A DNA stretch of 64,000 nt from Firmicutes bacterium UBA5286 (GTDB taxonomy: Bacteria > Bacillota > Proteinivoracia > UBA4975), in NCBI GenBank assembly GCA_002408465.1, contig DHSM01000014.1, positions 62,001 through 126,000 of the forward strand. The letters are read 5' to 3'. Shown piece by piece: positions 1 to 7,355 of this stretch. A program made the position numbers and the translations under genes. The notes beneath the pieces are model-generated. The model saw only the letters and a list, made by a program, of their open reading frames with translations, made no database searches and was not told where the DNA came from. How positions within the stretch are numbered: position 1 is the stretch's first letter; each line of letters begins with the position of its first letter.

Positions 1-209
1 GCCGGGTTGTAGAATTGCCTCCGGAGACATTGCTGGGGGCAATGGCGGCTTATGTAAGCAGGCAAAATTCTGACTTTCAGCCTATGAACGCCAATTTCGG
101 CCTCTTGCCGCCAATTGCCGAAAACTTACCGAAAATGCAAAGGCGGCAAAAGTATTCCGAACGTTCGCGGAAAAAACTACTTTTATTGGCTAGAAATTTG
201 ACACTCTAA
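1..209 (+). CDS. trmFO: TrmFO C-terminus (partial): folate-dependent tRNA m5U54 methyltransferase
   Basis: The reading frame is already open at the left edge and ends at 209, so this is the last ~69 residues of a gene that starts outside the window. The block FQPMNANFGLLPPI is the typical C-terminal signature of TrmFO (old name Gid), which uses FAD and methylenetetrahydrofolate to make 5-methyluridine at position 54 of tRNA. A basic tail follows, as in Bacillus TrmFO. The next genes, xerC and codY, are the neighbours of trmFO in Bacillus, which supports the call. Most of the protein is not visible, so nothing can be said about its FAD-binding domain. Confidence 0.85.
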   Translation, partial: RVVELPPETLLGAMAAYVSRQNSDFQPMNANFGLLPPIAENLPKMQRRQKYSERSRKKLLLLARNLTL

Positions 210-211
210 TC

Positions 212-240
212 TTGTGTTTTTGTTTGAACTTTGTTATTAT
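212..240 (+). promoter_or_regulatory. Candidate vegetative promoter before xerC
   Basis: TTGTGT (212-217), a 17-base spacer, then TATTAT (235-240). The -10 box matches 5 of 6 consensus bases, the -35 only 3 of 6. Transcription would start near 247, just before the Shine-Dalgarno-like AAAGGGTG at 245-252. Inference from pattern only. Confidence 0.4.
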
Positions 241-287
241 ATTGAAAGGGTGCTAAAGATGGGATAGCTGCAGAGTATATTCAATGG

Positions 288-1118
288 TTGGAGGCAAATG
301 GGTATTCCCCCGAAACTGTCAAGGCATACCAGTATGATGTAGACGAATTTTTGCACTCGCTGCCTGACAAGCCGGAAAATGCAGACCGCAACGATATCCG
401 CAGATTTCTGGCCCTTGTCCAGTCCCGGGGCTGTTCCAAACGCAGTGCCGCCAGAAAACTCGCAGCTATACGCAGCTTCTTCCACTATTGTCATCTGACT
501 GATGCCGGAGACAATCCGGCTAAGGCTATTCGAACACCTAAGTTTGGCCGACATTTACCTTATTTCCTGTATCCCGATACTGTGGCAGCGCTCTTGGACT
601 TGCCTGATGCCAGTCCATTGGGTTTGCGGGATAGAGCGCTCCTTGAATTGCTTTATGCCACCGGAATCCGGGTTGGAGAATTAGTCGCTATGGAATTAAG
701 GGACTATCGGCGGGAAAACAGTCAGATTCTTGTCACTGGCAAGGGCAATAAACAGCGCCTGCTGCCAGTTCACCAGATGGCAATAGCAAGACTGGATCAA
801 TATCTGGAGCAAGGGCGGCCCAAACTGTTGTCTCAACCGTGTCAAAGCATCTGGATCAACAACAAGGGCAATCCTCTTGGACAGCGGGGTGTGAGGTGGA
901 TTTTGTCCAAGTACTGTCAACACTTATCCCTTATGCGTTCTGTATCTCCCCATGTTATCCGTCATAGCTTTGCCACACATATGTTGGAAAATGGCGCTGA
1001 CCTTAGGACGGTCCAGGAGCTGTTGGGTCATACCAGTTTGTCATCAACGCAAATTTACACTCATGTGACCCGAGAACGCCTTAAAGCTGTTTATGCCAAT
1101 AGCCATCCCAGAGCCTAG
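288..1118 (+). CDS. xerC: Tyrosine recombinase XerC (start probably frameshifted)
   Basis: Site-specific tyrosine recombinase of the XerC/XerD type, expected to resolve chromosome dimers at dif together with a partner. The N-terminal SAM-like core-binding domain covers about residues 1-80 and the catalytic domain the rest. All catalytic residues are present counting from the TTG at 288: R128, K152, H222, R225, H248 and nucleophile Y257. The TTG at 288 has no convincing ribosome site. Homologous sequence (AAEYIQW) continues upstream in the same frame, but no ATG, GTG or TTG lies there before the stop at 243. ATG 259 has a well-spaced AAAGGGTG but is out of frame by one base and runs into TAG at once. 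One missing G in the run 261-263 would explain this. XerC rather than XerD is chosen from the trmFO-xerC-codY context. Confidence 0.85.
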   Translation: MEANGYSPETVKAYQYDVDEFLHSLPDKPENADRNDIRRFLALVQSRGCSKRSAARKLAAIRSFFHYCHLTDAGDNPAKAIRTPKFGRHLPYFLYPDTVAALLDLPDASPLGLRDRALLELLYATGIRVGELVAMELRDYRRENSQILVTGKGNKQRLLPVHQMAIARLDQYLEQGRPKLLSQPCQSIWINNKGNPLGQRGVRWILSKYCQHLSLMRSVSPHVIRHSFATHMLENGADLRTVQELLGHTSLSSTQIYTHVTRERLKAVYANSHPRA

Positions 1119-1149
1119 CACCATTTTAATAAAAATTGGAGGTAAAAAA

Positions 1150-1878
1150 ATGCAGAATTTGTTACAAAAGACCCGACGCTTGAACAGATTTTTGCAGCGT
1201 TCAGGCGGTCAGACCGTTGCGATGGAAGACATTGTAAACACCTTGCAGGACCTTGTTGAAGCTGATGTGATTATTCTCAACGATCAAGGGGATATCCTTG
1301 CCCATTCCTCAAACCTGGGAGAAGGAGCATTAAAAGAATTTCCCAGAGATCTCAATGACAGTCTCCTCAGTCTTGAAGGCAGTCTGGCTAATATTACCGA
1401 AGGCATTGAAGATCTGTTCCCTGGCCAGTTCAGTCTGGTCGTGCCTGTCAGCGGAGGCAATCAAAGGCTTGGCAATTTGGTCTTGTCTCGGAAAAATAAG
1501 TTTGAGATTGCTGATTTGATTATCGCTGAACAGGGAGCCACTGTTACCGGTTTGGGCATATTGCGGGCAAGAGAAGCCATTCTTGAAGAGGAAGCCCGTA
1601 ATAAAGCTGTTGTCAAGATGGCGCTGGATACCTTATCCTATTCTGAACAGGAAGCAGTCGAACATATTTTTCAAGAACTCAATGGCAAAGAAGGTTTGCT
1701 GGTTGCAAGCAAAATTGCAGACCGGGTTGGCATTACCCGCTCGGTTATCGTCAACGCTCTGCGCAAGTTTGAAAGCGCCGGGGTCATTGAGTCCCGTTCC
1801 TTGGGGATGAAGGGAACATTCATCAGGATTCTCAACGAACAGCTCATGCCTGAACTTGAAAAACTTATGAACAGATAA
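1150..1878 (+). CDS. codY: GTP-sensing global repressor CodY
   Basis: CodY, a DNA-binding regulator that in Bacillota senses GTP and branched-chain amino acids and represses nutrient-scavenging genes. The product has 242 residues, shorter than the usual ~259. The C-terminal winged helix-turn-helix is nearly identical to Bacillus CodY (ASKIADRVGITRSVIVNAL, about residues 185-203). The linker helix (SYSEQEAVEHIFQEL) is also well conserved. The missing residues are in the N-terminal GAF domain, where the isoleucine pocket lies in Bacillus. Start ATG 1150 follows GGAGG at 1138-1142; an upstream TTG-type start would overlap xerC. The gap to xerC is only 31 bases, with no hslVU between them. A strong terminator follows at once. 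Confidence 0.95.
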   Translation: MQNLLQKTRRLNRFLQRSGGQTVAMEDIVNTLQDLVEADVIILNDQGDILAHSSNLGEGALKEFPRDLNDSLLSLEGSLANITEGIEDLFPGQFSLVVPVSGGNQRLGNLVLSRKNKFEIADLIIAEQGATVTGLGILRAREAILEEEARNKAVVKMALDTLSYSEQEAVEHIFQELNGKEGLLVASKIADRVGITRSVIVNALRKFESAGVIESRSLGMKGTFIRILNEQLMPELEKLMNR

Positions 1879-1910
1879 AGCCCTCCCGCGAGGGCTCTTT
1901 TTCTTTTTAC
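1879..1910 (+). terminator. Rho-independent terminator after codY
   Basis: Seven-pair perfect stem AGCCCTC (1879-1885) and GAGGGCT (1890-1896), four-base loop, then a T-rich tail to 1908. It separates the xerC-codY unit from the chemotaxis block. Confidence 0.92.
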
Positions 1911-1913
1911 TGG

Positions 1914-1939
1914 TTTAAGCAGGAAAAGACCGCCGATTT
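1914..1939 (+). promoter_or_regulatory. Candidate sigma-D (FliA-type) promoter before the che block
   Basis: GCCGATTT at 1932-1939 matches 6 of 8 bases of the motility sigma factor -10 box GCCGATAA. A TTTAAG at 1914-1919 could be the -35 part, but the spacing is one to two bases shorter than the known optimum. It lies between the codY terminator and cheY, the right place for a motility promoter. Pattern-based inference only. Confidence 0.4.
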
Positions 1940-1978
1940 GTCGAAAATAGTAAAAAACATCTAACAGGGGGAGAGGAA

Positions 1979-2347
1979 TTGGGTCCAAAGAAACGCATTC
2001 TTGTGGTAGATGACGCAGCCTTCATGCGCATGATGATTAGAGATATTCTGACAAAGAATAATTTTGAGGTGGCAGGTGAGGCCACTAATGGAGACGAGGC
2101 TGTCAGCAAGTATATTGAATTGAAACCCGATCTGGTCACCCTGGATATTACCATGCCCGGCATGGATGGCGTCACAGTGCTTAAGAAGATCCGCCAACAC
2201 GATCCCGCTGCCCGAGTGGTAATGTGCTCAGCCATGGGCCAGCAGGCCATGGTGGTTGAGGCTATCCAAAACGGGGCCAGAGATTTTATCAATAAACCCT
2301 TTCATCCCCAGAAGGTTGTCGAAATACTGCGTCGAGCACTAAGATAA
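1979..2347 (+). CDS. cheY: Chemotaxis response regulator CheY
   Basis: Single receiver-domain protein of 122 residues. It takes a phosphoryl group from CheA and then acts on the flagellar switch. The acidic pair D11/D12, phospho-acceptor D56, switch S84 and K106 are all in place, and no output domain follows. TTG start at 1979 with AGGGGGAGAGG just upstream; no better in-frame start exists. cheA begins 11 bases after its stop. In Bacillus cheY lies far upstream of cheA, separated by flagellar export genes, so the direct contact here suggests a deletion or a rebuilt operon. Confidence 0.93.
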   Translation: MGPKKRILVVDDAAFMRMMIRDILTKNNFEVAGEATNGDEAVSKYIELKPDLVTLDITMPGMDGVTVLKKIRQHDPAARVVMCSAMGQQAMVVEAIQNGARDFINKPFHPQKVVEILRRALR

Positions 2348-2358
2348 GGTGATGAATT

Positions 2359-4287
2359 GTGGATAACTTGGATTTAAAAGCTTACCTGCCTATATTCATC
2401 GAAGAGACCAGGGATAATATTCAGCAGATTTCCGAAAATCTTTTGCGCTTGGAACAGGATGAAAAGGATATTGAGGCTATAAATGAAATTTTTCGGGCAA
2501 TCCATACTCTTAAGGGCATGTCTGCAGCTATGGGCTATTCGGAAATAAGTCAGCTGGCTCACGAAGCCGAGAATTTGCTGGATGAGGTCCGGCATAATCA
2601 GGCTCATATCAGCACCGCCATGATTACAGGTTTTTTTCACATAGTCGACGAGTTTGAAGCCCAGCTGAACTCCCTGGAGGAAACTGGAGAACCTCAAAAG
2701 ATAACTGAGGACCGGTTCCAAGCGATTCTTAACTCTTTTTCCCAGCCCCGGGAACCTGCCCCAGCTGAGGAGGGAGAGTCCTACTTATTAGAAATATTTT
2801 TCAGCACGGACTGTATGCTCCCCCAAGCGCGGGCGATGATTGTCTGCAATCAGCTAAACTCAGTTGGCAAATTGCTGCGGACATCCCCTGCCCAGAATCT
2901 GTTGCCCGAACTGGCCAGCCTGGACAAGCTTAAATGCTGGGTCACTGATATTCGCCCCGAGCAGGTGCGGGCGCTTTTGGACGGCGGTGCGGAAATCGAC
3001 TACTACACCATTGAGAAAAGTGGCAGCGGCAGGGATGAGCCGGTCGAGACCGAAGAAACAGAGGCACCTGTTGCCAGTGACCAAGAAGACGCTGATAGTC
3101 CTGATTCCCGTCCCGAGTCCCATTTCTTTCGGCATACAATCAGGGTAGACACAGAAAAATTAGACGAGCTTCTCAATTTGGTCAGTGAATTGGTTATCAA
3201 CAAGACATCTTTGCAGCAGGCAGCCACCACTTATCCGATGCTGGCTGATGGGGTGGAACATCTGCACCGCCTAACTTCTGATTTGCAGACAATCGTCATG
3301 AAAATGCGGATGATTCCCCTGGAGACAGTTTTTAACCGCTTTCCCCGCATGGTCAGGGATACTGCCATAAGCCTGGACAAATTAGTCAACCTGGAGATTC
3401 ACGGGGCCGAAACCGAGCTGGACAGGACAATCATCGATGATATAGCCGACCCCCTGGTTCATCTGCTGCGCAACGCCATCGATCACGGCATTGAACCGGT
3501 GGAACAGCGACTAAGCAAAGGCAAGCCAAGGGACGGAACAGTTATTCTCCAGGCCTATCAAACGGGAAATCAGGTCATAATTGAGGTTTCTGACGATGGC
3601 CGGGGGCTGGATATGGAGGATATCAGGGCTAAGTCCCGAGAGCTGAATTTGCTGCCTGGACTTGAACCCGAAGGAAATGAATTGGCTAATCTGATTTTCA
3701 CTCCTGGATTTAGCACTGCAGAGAATATTACCGATTTGTCGGGACGGGGCGTGGGCTTGGATGTAGTGAAAAACTCCATTGAAGCCCTTGGGGGCTCAAT
3801 CGATGTCTATTCCCGCCCTAATGCCGGCGCTACTTTTAAGATTTCCTTGCCCCTCACCCTGGCGATTATTCAGGGGCTTTTAGTCAAATGCGGCCAGGAA
3901 ATCTATGTAATCCCCCTCAGCTATGTGGAAGAAACAGGAATTGTGTTTCCCGGAGACATTCAGACTATCGGTCAGCAACAGATTATCATGCTGAGGGGAA
4001 AGGTTTTGCCTATTATCTTCTTAAATCAGCTGCTGAACATGGAGGGCTATTCCGCCCCCGAGGAATTGAGTTTTGTTGTGGTCAGGTTCGGGGACCGACA
4101 AATTGGCATTATTGTAGATGATTTGCTGACTCAGCAAGAAATTGTTATTAAAAATGTCAACTGGGGTGAACATTTCTTTCGCAGTTTCCTGGGATGTTCC
4201 ATTCTTGGGGACGGTTCAGTCGTCATGATTCTGGACATCAACGTTCTCCTTTCAGTTGTAAAAGTGAGGGAGGTCAATCATGCTTAA
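2359..4287 (+). CDS. cheA: Chemotaxis histidine kinase CheA
   Basis: Cytoplasmic histidine kinase of 642 residues that couples receptor state to CheY phosphorylation. Domains in order: Hpt domain with phospho-acceptor H49 (in IHTLKG); a CheY-binding P2-like region at about 143-220; an acidic linker; the dimerisation helix pair (about 258-320); the ATPase domain with N box NAIDHGIEP, DDGRGLD and GRGVGLDVVK; and a CheW-like P5 domain at the end. Start GTG 2359 has GGTGATG a few bases upstream. The stop overlaps the cheW start. Length and domain set are normal, so the kinase should be functional. Confidence 0.95.
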   Translation: MDNLDLKAYLPIFIEETRDNIQQISENLLRLEQDEKDIEAINEIFRAIHTLKGMSAAMGYSEISQLAHEAENLLDEVRHNQAHISTAMITGFFHIVDEFEAQLNSLEETGEPQKITEDRFQAILNSFSQPREPAPAEEGESYLLEIFFSTDCMLPQARAMIVCNQLNSVGKLLRTSPAQNLLPELASLDKLKCWVTDIRPEQVRALLDGGAEIDYYTIEKSGSGRDEPVETEETEAPVASDQEDADSPDSRPESHFFRHTIRVDTEKLDELLNLVSELVINKTSLQQAATTYPMLADGVEHLHRLTSDLQTIVMKMRMIPLETVFNRFPRMVRDTAISLDKLVNLEIHGAETELDRTIIDDIADPLVHLLRNAIDHGIEPVEQRLSKGKPRDGTVILQAYQTGNQVIIEVSDDGRGLDMEDIRAKSRELNLLPGLEPEGNELANLIFTPGFSTAENITDLSGRGVGLDVVKNSIEALGGSIDVYSRPNAGATFKISLPLTLAIIQGLLVKCGQEIYVIPLSYVEETGIVFPGDIQTIGQQQIIMLRGKVLPIIFLNQLLNMEGYSAPEELSFVVVRFGDRQIGIIVDDLLTQQEIVIKNVNWGEHFFRSFLGCSILGDGSVVMILDINVLLSVVKVREVNHA

Positions 4288-4726
4288 ACAGTTTGTAGTT
4301 TTTCAACTGGAAGATGAATTGTACGGCATCGATATCCACCAGGTAATGCGCATTGAGAAGATGTTGCCGCTGACACGAGTTCCAAATGCACCTTCTTTTG
4401 TTATCGGGGTGTGCAATTTGCGAGGCAGCGTCGTCCCAGTAATCGATTTGAAAAAACGGCTTGCCCTCCCCAGCCGCCAGGACGAAAACGCAAAAATCAT
4501 TATTGTCAATGCAGGCAAACAGGTTGTGGGCATGACAATAGACGCAACAGTTGATGTCTCGTCAATTGAATCTGATGAAATCGAGCCTTCGCCCGCCCTG
4601 GTCACCGGCATTGATGCCCAATTTATCCAAGGGGTGGCCAAGATCAGCAACCGGCTGCTGATAATCTTGGACATGGAGCGTGTCCTTACAGTCGATCAGT
4701 TCAATGTCCTGGAAAACATGGATTAA
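4280..4726 (+). CDS. cheW: Chemotaxis coupling protein CheW
   Basis: A 148-residue single CheW domain, the adaptor between methyl-accepting receptors and CheA. The opening QFVVFQLEDELYGIDIHQV and the central GVCNLRGSVVPVIDL are the typical beta-barrel segments. The ATG at 4280 overlaps the end of cheA by 8 bases, with GAGGGAGG in the cheA tail as ribosome site, so the two are probably translationally coupled. No receptor gene is present in the window. Confidence 0.95.
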   Translation: MLKQFVVFQLEDELYGIDIHQVMRIEKMLPLTRVPNAPSFVIGVCNLRGSVVPVIDLKKRLALPSRQDENAKIIIVNAGKQVVGMTIDATVDVSSIESDEIEPSPALVTGIDAQFIQGVAKISNRLLIILDMERVLTVDQFNVLENMD

Positions 4727-4729
4727 GCC

Positions 4730-5341
4730 ATGGAGAAGCTACATTTCAATGAGCAGGACCTGTTGACAGAAATCGGATCTATCGGTACGGGGCATGCAGC
4801 TACCGCCATGGCAGATATCCTCGGCCATAAAATCACAATTACCGTGCCCCATGTGGAGTTGGTCAGCTTTGACCGGGTGGCCCAATTTGTCGGCGGGGCC
4901 GGGCGCAATATGGCCTGTATATATCTGGATGTGTTGGGGGATTTGCCGGGCACAGTCCTGGTTATGTTTAACGAGAACTCTGCCCATCGCTTGCTGAACA
5001 CCCTTCTGCCTGATACAGATCTTAACTTTTTTCAACTTTCTCAGCTGCAGCAGTCTGCTTTGATGGAGATGGGCAATATATTGTCCGGGGCTTACCTCTC
5101 AGCCCTTGCAGATTTTTCCAATCAGCGTATGTATCTCAGTGTGCCCCGGCTGGCTGTGGATATGGCTGAAGCCATGCTCAGCGTCCCCATGGCCAAACTT
5201 GGCTGCGAGACTGACTATGCCTTGCTGATTCAGGCTAGATTTTTTGAAGAGTCGAACAACCGAGGCTATATTCTGTTTCTGCCTAACCCGGGTGCAACCC
5301 AGAGGATGTTGGCAATATTTGGGGTGGGCAGCGATGGATAA
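4730..5341 (+). CDS. cheC: CheY-P phosphatase CheC
   Basis: CheC of 203 residues, which removes phosphate from CheY-P and interacts with CheD in Bacillus-type adaptation. The family has two pseudo-repeated E-x-x-N active-site motifs. The second is intact (E113, N116 in EMGNILSG). In the first the asparagine is replaced by serine (E14, S17 in EIGSIGTG), so this site is probably weak or dead. It starts three bases after cheW and overlaps cheD by 8 bases. Confidence 0.92.
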   Translation: MEKLHFNEQDLLTEIGSIGTGHAATAMADILGHKITITVPHVELVSFDRVAQFVGGAGRNMACIYLDVLGDLPGTVLVMFNENSAHRLLNTLLPDTDLNFFQLSQLQQSALMEMGNILSGAYLSALADFSNQRMYLSVPRLAVDMAEAMLSVPMAKLGCETDYALLIQARFFEESNNRGYILFLPNPGATQRMLAIFGVGSDG

Positions 5342-5810
5342 CCACCAAATTGGCATGGCACAGTTGCTTGTAACTAAAGCTCCCGGGGTAATCCGCTCTA
5401 CCGGGCTGGGGTCATGCATTGGCATCATCCTCTACGACCCTTTTGCCAAAGTTGGGGGAATGGCCCATGCAATGCTGCCCAAACACCGCCCGGGCAGAGG
5501 AGATAATAAATCCAAGTATGTGGACACAGCCATAGACACTATGTTGGAGGATATGGAGGCCTTGGGTGCAAACAGACTAAATATTATTGCCAAGCTTGCC
5601 GGAGGCGCTCAGATGTTTCCCGACAGTGACAGAGATAGTCTGATGGTAATTGGCAGCAAAAATATCGCCGCCGCAGAAGAACATCTGAGCAGTCTGGGAA
5701 TTGCCGTTGTCGCCAGGGATGTGGGGGGCCATTCTGGCAGAACCTTGGAGTTGGACTGCCGGGATGGGACATTGTACATAAAGACCGTCAGCAACGAGAC
5801 CAAAATTTAG
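5334..5810 (+). CDS. cheD: Chemoreceptor glutamine deamidase CheD
   Basis: A 158-residue CheD, which deamidates receptor glutamines and stimulates CheC. The catalytic C28 (GLGSCIG) and H45 (GGMAHAML) are present. The ATG at 5334 lies inside the end of cheC and replaces a longer possible frame that would run back through cheC. In Bacillus sigD follows cheD; here an unrelated-looking membrane protein follows and no sigma factor is seen. Confidence 0.93.
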   Translation: MDNHQIGMAQLLVTKAPGVIRSTGLGSCIGIILYDPFAKVGGMAHAMLPKHRPGRGDNKSKYVDTAIDTMLEDMEALGANRLNIIAKLAGGAQMFPDSDRDSLMVIGSKNIAAAEEHLSSLGIAVVARDVGGHSGRTLELDCRDGTLYIKTVSNETKI

Positions 5811-5838
5811 CAGTCGGCGTAATAACTGCGATCAAATT

Positions 5839-5865
5839 AGATATACTACCCTAGGGGGTGTATCT
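5839..5865 (+). promoter_or_regulatory. Hairpin enclosing the ribosome site of the next gene
   Basis: AGATATAC (5839-5846) pairs with GTGTATCT (5858-5865), with CCC (5849-5851) able to pair with GGG (5854-5856) inside. The Shine-Dalgarno run GGGGG (5854-5858) lies in the stem-loop and the ATG follows at 5870. Such a fold could limit translation; seen in sequence, function inferred. Confidence 0.5.
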
Positions 5866-5869
5866 AAAA

Positions 5870-6451
5870 ATGACCAAAAGCAAGCGCTGGCTTTCTTTTT
5901 TGGCAGGAATGTTTTCAGGGACTATGTTGATTCTGTTTGTTTTCGCAGCAATTGTTTATTTTGGAGGCCACCAAATCTGGCTGCTGCGGATCAATACCTA
6001 TGAGGTGGCAGACAGGCTGGAAAGCGCTGTCAAGATCATGGCCGAAGAAACTTTGCCTACATTTATCGAAGCGACTAAACCCAGGATTCCGCAATTGGTG
6101 GCTGAAAACGTCAGTCCTCAGTTTGGCGATGTCAAGTTCCAATTGGGGGGCGAGGAATTTACTTTGCCCAAAGAATTGGCTGACCGCCTGGAAGAAAACT
6201 ACCGGGCAAGCTTAATCACTTCAATTAGCGAGCTTCTTGATGCTCTGCCCCTAGAGGAAATGGGCCAGGAATTGGGCAGGGAAGCCGCTGCCATAGTAGA
6301 AAACGCCGTCTATGCTGAATTCAACAGCCGCATTTTTGATATTGCCGTGGCGGACATCCTCTCAGTGCCAGTGAGGATTGAGCTGATGAATCAGCCAGGA
6401 CTTAAGGCTTTTCAGCTGCGATTGACGGCGGAGACCCGGCCCAGGCAATAA
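5870..6451 (+). CDS. Membrane-anchored protein of unknown function
   Basis: I do not recognise a family. The 193-residue product has a basic N-terminus, one strong hydrophobic segment (about residues 8-34) and then a largely helical, charged domain that should lie outside the membrane or on its surface. ATG 5870 is preferred over GTG 5858 because it sits at normal distance from GGGGG. It occupies the place of sigD and swrB in the Bacillus fla/che to rpsB region; SwrB is also a single-span membrane protein, but I see no real sequence similarity. A promoter for rpsB starts just after its stop. Confidence 0.7.
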   Translation: MTKSKRWLSFLAGMFSGTMLILFVFAAIVYFGGHQIWLLRINTYEVADRLESAVKIMAEETLPTFIEATKPRIPQLVAENVSPQFGDVKFQLGGEEFTLPKELADRLEENYRASLITSISELLDALPLEEMGQELGREAAAIVENAVYAEFNSRIFDIAVADILSVPVRIELMNQPGLKAFQLRLTAETRPRQ

Positions 6452-6454
6452 ACC

Positions 6455-6483
6455 TTGCCAATTATCGCTTTATCTGTTATACT
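6455..6483 (+). promoter_or_regulatory. Vegetative promoter for rpsB-tsf
   Basis: TTGCCA (6455-6460), spacer of exactly 17 bases, TATACT (6478-6483). Transcription would start near 6490 and give a leader of about 90 bases. An inverted pair TGCCAA/TTGGCA (6456-6461 and 6483-6488) overlaps both boxes. Confidence 0.75.
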
Positions 6484-6502
6484 TGGCAGGTGAAAATACA
6501 CA

Positions 6503-6547
6503 CACTTGGCGATAAACCTTTCAGTGCCGGGTTCAAGGTGCCAGGTG
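6503..6547 (+). promoter_or_regulatory. Structured leader of rpsB, possible ribosomal-protein autoregulation
   Basis: CACTTGGC (6503-6510) pairs with GCCAGGTG (6540-6547), with a nested AACC/GGTT pair (6515-6518, 6530-6533). The structure ends about 15 bases before the GAGGAGG ribosome site of rpsB. Leaders that bind the encoded protein are common for ribosomal operons; this one is my inference, not a match to a known family. Confidence 0.4.
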
Positions 6548-6578
6548 GAGGATAAACTGAGAGGAGGAAAGCACACTT

Positions 6579-7280
6579 ATGTCAGTAGTAAACATGAAAC
6601 AACTGTTGGAAGCAGGAGTCCACTTTGGTCATCAGACCAGAAGATGGAATCCTAAAATGGCGCCCTATATCTTCACTGAACGCAATGGCATTTACGTCAT
6701 TGACCTGCAAAAAACCGTGCACAAACTGGAAGAGGCCTACAACTTTGTGAAGAACCTGGTCATGGAAGGTGGCACACTTCTGTTTGTCGGCACCAAGAAG
6801 CAGGCCCAATCTGCCATTGAGGAAGAAGCTGTCCGCTGCGGAATGTTCTACGTCAACCAGCGCTGGCTGGGAGGCATGCTGACCAATTTCGCTACTATCA
6901 GCAAGCGGGTACAGCGCCTTAAAGATTTAGAAACCATGGAAGAAGACGGCAGTTTTGAAGTCTTGCCTAAAAAAGAAGTAATTCAGCTTCGCCTGGAGCG
7001 GGATAAGCTGACTAAATTCCTTAAGGGCATCAAGGACATGGGCAAATTGCCCAATGCCTTGTTTATTGTCGATCCCCGCAAGGAACGGATTGCCATCTCC
7101 GAAGCAAGGAAATTGGGTATTCCCATCATCGCAATTGTGGATACCAACTGCGATCCTGATGAAATCGATTATGTCATTCCCGGCAATGATGATGCAATCA
7201 GGGCCGTCAACCTTCTTTCCTCGAAAATGGCCGACGCTGTTCTCGAAGGCAAACAGGGCGAACAGTTAGCAGTAGAATAA
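6579..7280 (+). CDS. rpsB: 30S ribosomal protein S2
   Basis: Ribosomal protein S2, 233 residues, a late-assembling small-subunit protein that binds near S1 and the mRNA exit. The block MKQLLEAGVHFGHQTRRWNP at residues 6-25 and the later GTKKQAQSAIEEEA are diagnostic. ATG 6579 has a strong GAGGAGG 8 bases upstream. It heads the rpsB-tsf unit behind its own promoter, as in most bacteria. Confidence 0.98.
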   Translation: MSVVNMKQLLEAGVHFGHQTRRWNPKMAPYIFTERNGIYVIDLQKTVHKLEEAYNFVKNLVMEGGTLLFVGTKKQAQSAIEEEAVRCGMFYVNQRWLGGMLTNFATISKRVQRLKDLETMEEDGSFEVLPKKEVIQLRLERDKLTKFLKGIKDMGKLPNALFIVDPRKERIAISEARKLGIPIIAIVDTNCDPDEIDYVIPGNDDAIRAVNLLSSKMADAVLEGKQGEQLAVE

Positions 7281-7293
7281 GGTTGAGGGGTGA

Positions 7294-7321
7294 GGGTAAA
7301 ACACTTATTTTACTCTTACCC
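7294..7321 (+). other. Hairpin in the rpsB-tsf spacer
   Basis: GGGTAA (7294-7299) can pair with TTACCC (7316-7321), or GTAAAA (7296-7301) with TTTTAC (7308-7313). No T-run follows, so it is not a terminator. It may tune the S2 to EF-Ts ratio or be a processing site. Confidence 0.35.
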
Positions 7322-7355
7322 GCTTTTAAAATACTCTGGCAAGGAGGAGAAGTTA

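Noticed and set aside
5811..5869. sigD gene remnant after cheD
   Set aside because: The 59-base gap is far too short and has no sigma-factor sequence.
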